Positions 5,308 to 7,519 of a stretch of DNA of 7,519 bases are shown one piece after another (position 1 is the first letter of the stretch; the number at the start of each line of letters is the position of its first letter). The notes under the pieces are model-generated. The model was not told the origin of the DNA. It saw only the letters and a program-made list of their open reading frames with translations, and did not search any database. The position numbers were made by a program, and so were the translations under genes. The stretch comes from Planctomycetota bacterium (lineage in GTDB: Bacteria > Planctomycetota > Phycisphaerae > Phycisphaerales > SM1A02), in NCBI GenBank assembly GCA_009926815.1, contig RFOC01000100.1:1-7519 (forward strand), written 5' to 3'.

Positions 5308-6128
5308 GCGGCCTGCGTGCCGACGATCCGGCCCTGGCCGCCTATCGCGATGCCCGGGACGCCGACCTGCGCGGGACCCATGGCCTGTTCCTGGTGGAGA
5401 GCGCCCGTTGCGTGGCCCGTTTCCTCCGCGCCTGCCGGACCGGGGCGTTCGAGGCGGTCAGCGTGCTCGCCGACCCGCGTCACCTGCCGCTGCTGGGCCC
5501 CGCGGCGGCGGCCATCGGCTGCCCGGTGATCGAGGCGCCGCTGGATGAGATCGCCGCGTGGAGCGGCTACCGCTTCCACCACGGCGCCCTGGCGCTTGGG
5601 CGGCACACCACCGGACTTCCGCTGGCTTCGCTGCTCGCCGATCCGCCCGGCCCAGCCACGCTGGTGGTGGCCGATGGCGTGGTGCATGTGGACAACATGG
5701 GCGCCCTCTTCCGCAACGCGGCGTGCCTTGGCGCCTCGGGCGTGCTGCTGGGTCCGGGCTGCGCCGATCCGCTGGGCCGCAAGTCCATCCGCATCAGCAT
5801 GGGACGCGTGTTCGGCGTGCCGTGGGGCTCCACCGAGGATCTGGCGGCCGCGATGCCGCTCATCCGTCAGGCGGGCTTCGCGGTGAACGCGGTCGAGCAG
5901 GCCGCCGGCGCCACGCCGCTGCACCGCTGGACGCCCGCCTCCCGAACCGCGCTGCTGCTGGGCGCCGAGGGCCGGGGACTGGATCCGCAGCTGCTCTCCG
6001 CCTGCGACGCGTGCGTGGAGATTCCCTCCTCGCCCGACCCGCTGGCCGGCGAGGGCGACGGACCCCCAAGCCTGAACGTGGCCACTGCGCTAGCGGTCGT
6101 CCTGGGCGAACTGCGCCGCCATCGCTGA
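5304..6128 (+). CDS. SpoU/TrmH-family RNA 2'-O-methyltransferase
   Basis: This 274-residue SPOUT-class enzyme would transfer a methyl group from S-adenosylmethionine to a ribose 2'-OH of rRNA or tRNA. The N-terminal part (about 25-100) resembles the SpoU substrate-binding domain, with GLFLVESARCVARFL (27-41) and a GYRFHHGALALGR segment (88-100). The catalytic knot follows: motif 1 DNMGALFRNAACLGASGVLL (130-149; Asn131 and Arg137 are the usual catalytic-site residues), motif 2 LLLGAEGRGLDP (217-228), and motif 3 SLNVATALAVVLGEL (256-270). Between EIP (239-241) and SLNV the loop is SSPDPLAGEGDGPP, about seven residues longer than the usual EIPM...SLNV spacing. The exact target nucleotide cannot be told; RlmB-, TrmH- and TrmL-like enzymes share these motifs. 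The start is fixed by the ATGA overlap; an in-frame GTG/ATG upstream would run deep into MCE2. Its last 39 bp overlap murA on the other strand. Confidence 0.92.
   Translation: MSGLRADDPALAAYRDARDADLRGTHGLFLVESARCVARFLRACRTGAFEAVSVLADPRHLPLLGPAAAAIGCPVIEAPLDEIAAWSGYRFHHGALALGRHTTGLPLASLLADPPGPATLVVADGVVHVDNMGALFRNAACLGASGVLLGPGCADPLGRKSIRISMGRVFGVPWGSTEDLAAAMPLIRQAGFAVNAVEQAAGATPLHRWTPASRTALLLGAEGRGLDPQLLSACDACVEIPSSPDPLAGEGDGPPSLNVATALAVVLGELRRHR
6090..6128. other. 39-bp tail-to-tail overlap of methyltransferase and murA in matching codon register
   Basis: The methyltransferase stop (TGA 6126-6128) and the murA stop (TAG, complement of CTA 6090-6092) lie inside each other's reading frames. 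Codon boundaries coincide on the two strands. The + strand encodes LAVVLGELRRHR and the - strand SAMAAQFAQDDR. No room is left for a conventional terminator between the genes. Confidence 0.9.
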
Positions 6129-7451
6129 CGCACCCGCGCCGCGGGCCTCGCCCTCCACTGGCGCAGCCTTCTCCTCGCGCAGTCGCTCCACGCGGGCACC
6201 CAGGGCGTTCAGCGTCTCCTCCATGCGGTGATAGCCGCGATCCAGGTGATACACGCGGTTCACGATGGTCTCGCCCTCGGCGGCCAGGCCGGCCAGCACC
6301 AGGCTGGCGCTCGCCCGCAGGTCGCTGGCCATCACGGGCGCGCCGTACAGCTTGCCGCCGCCCGCCACCACCACGGTGGGGCCCTGCCGGTAGAGCTGCG
6401 CGCCCATGCGCATCAGTTCCGCCACGTGCAGGAATCGCTCGGGATAGATCTTCTCGGTGATCACGCTGTTGCCCTCGGCCATGCAGACCAGGGCCATGAG
6501 CTGCGCCTGCAGGTCGGTGGGAAACCCCGGGTGCGGCTGCGTGGTGATGGTGGTCGGACGAAGGTTGCGCTCGCTGGTCACCCGCACCGTGCATCGCATG
6601 GGGTCATCGCCGGCCACGCGCTGCACGTGCACGCCGATCTCGCGGAAGTGCTGAATGGTGGCCAGCAGCGCGTCATGGGGGAAGTCATCCAGCGTCACGT
6701 CGCCGTTGGTCATGGCCGCGGCGGCCGCGTAGGTGCCCGCCACGATGCGGTCGGGCATGACCACGTGGCTCACGCCCCCCAGCTGGTCCACGCCGTCCAC
6801 CACCAGTCGCGGGCTGCCGGCGCCCTGGATGCGTGCGCCCATGGCATTGAGCATGTTCGCCAGCTCCACCAGCTCGGGCTCGCAGGCCGCGCACTCGATC
6901 ACGGTCCGGCCCTGCGCCAGCACCGCGGCGCTGAGCACGTTGGCCGTGCCCAGCACGGTGCTGCCGAAGGGACCGCCCAGGAAGATGGTGCCGCCCTTCA
7001 GGCGATCGGCGGTGGCGATGATGTCGCCGCCCTTGAGCTCGATCTTCGCGCCCAGGCCCTCCAGGCCGCGTAGGTGCAGGTCCACCGGACGGTGTCCGAA
7101 GGCGCAGCCGCCCGGCATGCTCACCACGGCACGACCGCGGCGAGCCAGCATGGGGCCCAGCACGCAGATGCTGGCGCGCATGGTGCGCACGATGTCGTAG
7201 CGGGCGTGCACGCTGGCGGGATCCACGCTCTTCATGGAGATGCCACCGGGCACGGTGCGCGTCTCCACGCCCAGCTCGTTCAGCAGGCGGCCCATGTTGG
7301 CGATGTCGGCCAGGGGCTTGATGTTGTGCAGCGTGACGGGCTGATCGGTCAGCAGGCTGGCGGCCATCAGCGGCAGCGCCGCGTTCTTGGCGCCCTCGAT
7401 CCGGACGCGGCCCGACAGACGGCGACCACCTTCAATGCGGAAGAAATCCAT
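6090..7451 (-). CDS. murA: UDP-N-acetylglucosamine 1-carboxyvinyltransferase (MurA)
   Basis: MurA transfers enolpyruvate from phosphoenolpyruvate to UDP-GlcNAc, the first committed step of peptidoglycan synthesis, in the cytoplasm. Active-site residues are in place: Lys22-Asn23 in GAKNAALP, Arg92 in MRASICVLGP, Cys116 in SMPGGCAFGHRPVDLH with Arg121, Asp313 in GFPTDLQAQ, and Arg399 in NRVYHLDRGY. Cys116 is the residue alkylated by fosfomycin; because it is Cys and not Asp, the enzyme is predicted to be sensitive. The protein has 453 residues against about 420 in the family. The excess is a C-terminal tail of about 29 residues after GARVERL (418-424), rich in Ala, Gly and Glu, whose last 12 residues are antisense to the methyltransferase gene. 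The ATG at 7451 gives the standard MurA start (MDFFRIEGG). An upstream GTG (7514) or ATG (7508) would add 19-21 residues unlike any MurA. Confidence 0.97.
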   Translation of the reverse strand: MDFFRIEGGRRLSGRVRIEGAKNAALPLMAASLLTDQPVTLHNIKPLADIANMGRLLNELGVETRTVPGGISMKSVDPASVHARYDIVRTMRASICVLGPMLARRGRAVVSMPGGCAFGHRPVDLHLRGLEGLGAKIELKGGDIIATADRLKGGTIFLGGPFGSTVLGTANVLSAAVLAQGRTVIECAACEPELVELANMLNAMGARIQGAGSPRLVVDGVDQLGGVSHVVMPDRIVAGTYAAAAAMTNGDVTLDDFPHDALLATIQHFREIGVHVQRVAGDDPMRCTVRVTSERNLRPTTITTQPHPGFPTDLQAQLMALVCMAEGNSVITEKIYPERFLHVAELMRMGAQLYRQGPTVVVAGGGKLYGAPVMASDLRASASLVLAGLAAEGETIVNRVYHLDRGYHRMEETLNALGARVERLREEKAAPVEGEARGAGASAMAAQFAQDDR

Positions 7452-7463
7452 GGTTCGAATCGT

Positions 7464-7469
7464 TTCCTT
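7464..7469 (-). promoter_or_regulatory. Putative ribosome binding site of murA
   Basis: On the minus strand AAGGAA lies 12 nt before the ATG at 7451, slightly farther than ideal. No promoter is convincing in the 68 bp that remain before the window ends. Confidence 0.5.
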
Positions 7470-7519
7470 CAGGGGCTGGTGGAGGACTCCCTTCCATCGG
7501 CCAGCCATGCCCACGGGCG

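Noticed and set aside
6228..7073. Plus-strand open frame opposite murA (281 codons)
   Set aside because: His/Ala/Gly-rich antisense translation with no motif; murA on the minus strand has all catalytic residues.
7449..7475. GGTTCGAATC resembling the T-arm of a tRNA
   Set aside because: The five bases on each side of the TTCGAAT loop do not pair (CATGG against CGTTT), and no acceptor or anticodon arm is found; the murA start codon lies within it.

Overview
The window is GC-rich, about two thirds G+C by eye, and almost fully coding. It reads as an ordinary bacterial chromosome segment with no mobile element, CRISPR array, rRNA or tRNA. I infer a peptidoglycan-making, Gram-negative-type bacterium, because murA lies beside two membrane-anchored MCE (MlaD-type) lipid-transport proteins. 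The style of the MCE tails and of the helicase C-terminus recalls Planctomycetota (Phycisphaerae-like). That placement is from memory and is tentative.

Layout. Six genes run on the + strand: the 3' end of a DEAD-box RNA helicase (1-434), psuG for pseudouridine-5'-phosphate glycosidase (441-1421), a 131-bp gap with three potential hairpins, rho (1553-2692), two tandem MCE genes (2740-3999 and 4012-5307), and a SpoU/TrmH-family RNA 2'-O-methyltransferase (5304-6128). On the - strand murA (6090-7451) converges on the methyltransferase gene and overlaps it by 39 bp in exact antiparallel codon register. No stretch above 300 bp lacks a gene.

How the genes fit together. Helicase and psuG are 6 bp apart and the second MCE gene overlaps the methyltransferase by ATGA, so both pairs are probably translationally coupled. 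MCE1 and MCE2 are 12 bp apart, with a Shine-Dalgarno laid across the MCE1 stop. Four genes concern RNA (helicase, PsuG, Rho, methyltransferase) and three the cell envelope (two MCE proteins, MurA). I see no evidence that they form one dedicated system.

Most worth checking: a Rho that lacks both the N-terminal helix bundle and the usual GFGF RNA-binding motif; a C-terminal motif shared by the two otherwise divergent MCE proteins; a possible leaderless promoter before MCE1; and the murA/methyltransferase overlap, where a rare CTA leucine codon on one strand supplies the stop codon of the other. I found nothing I would call a wholly new system.
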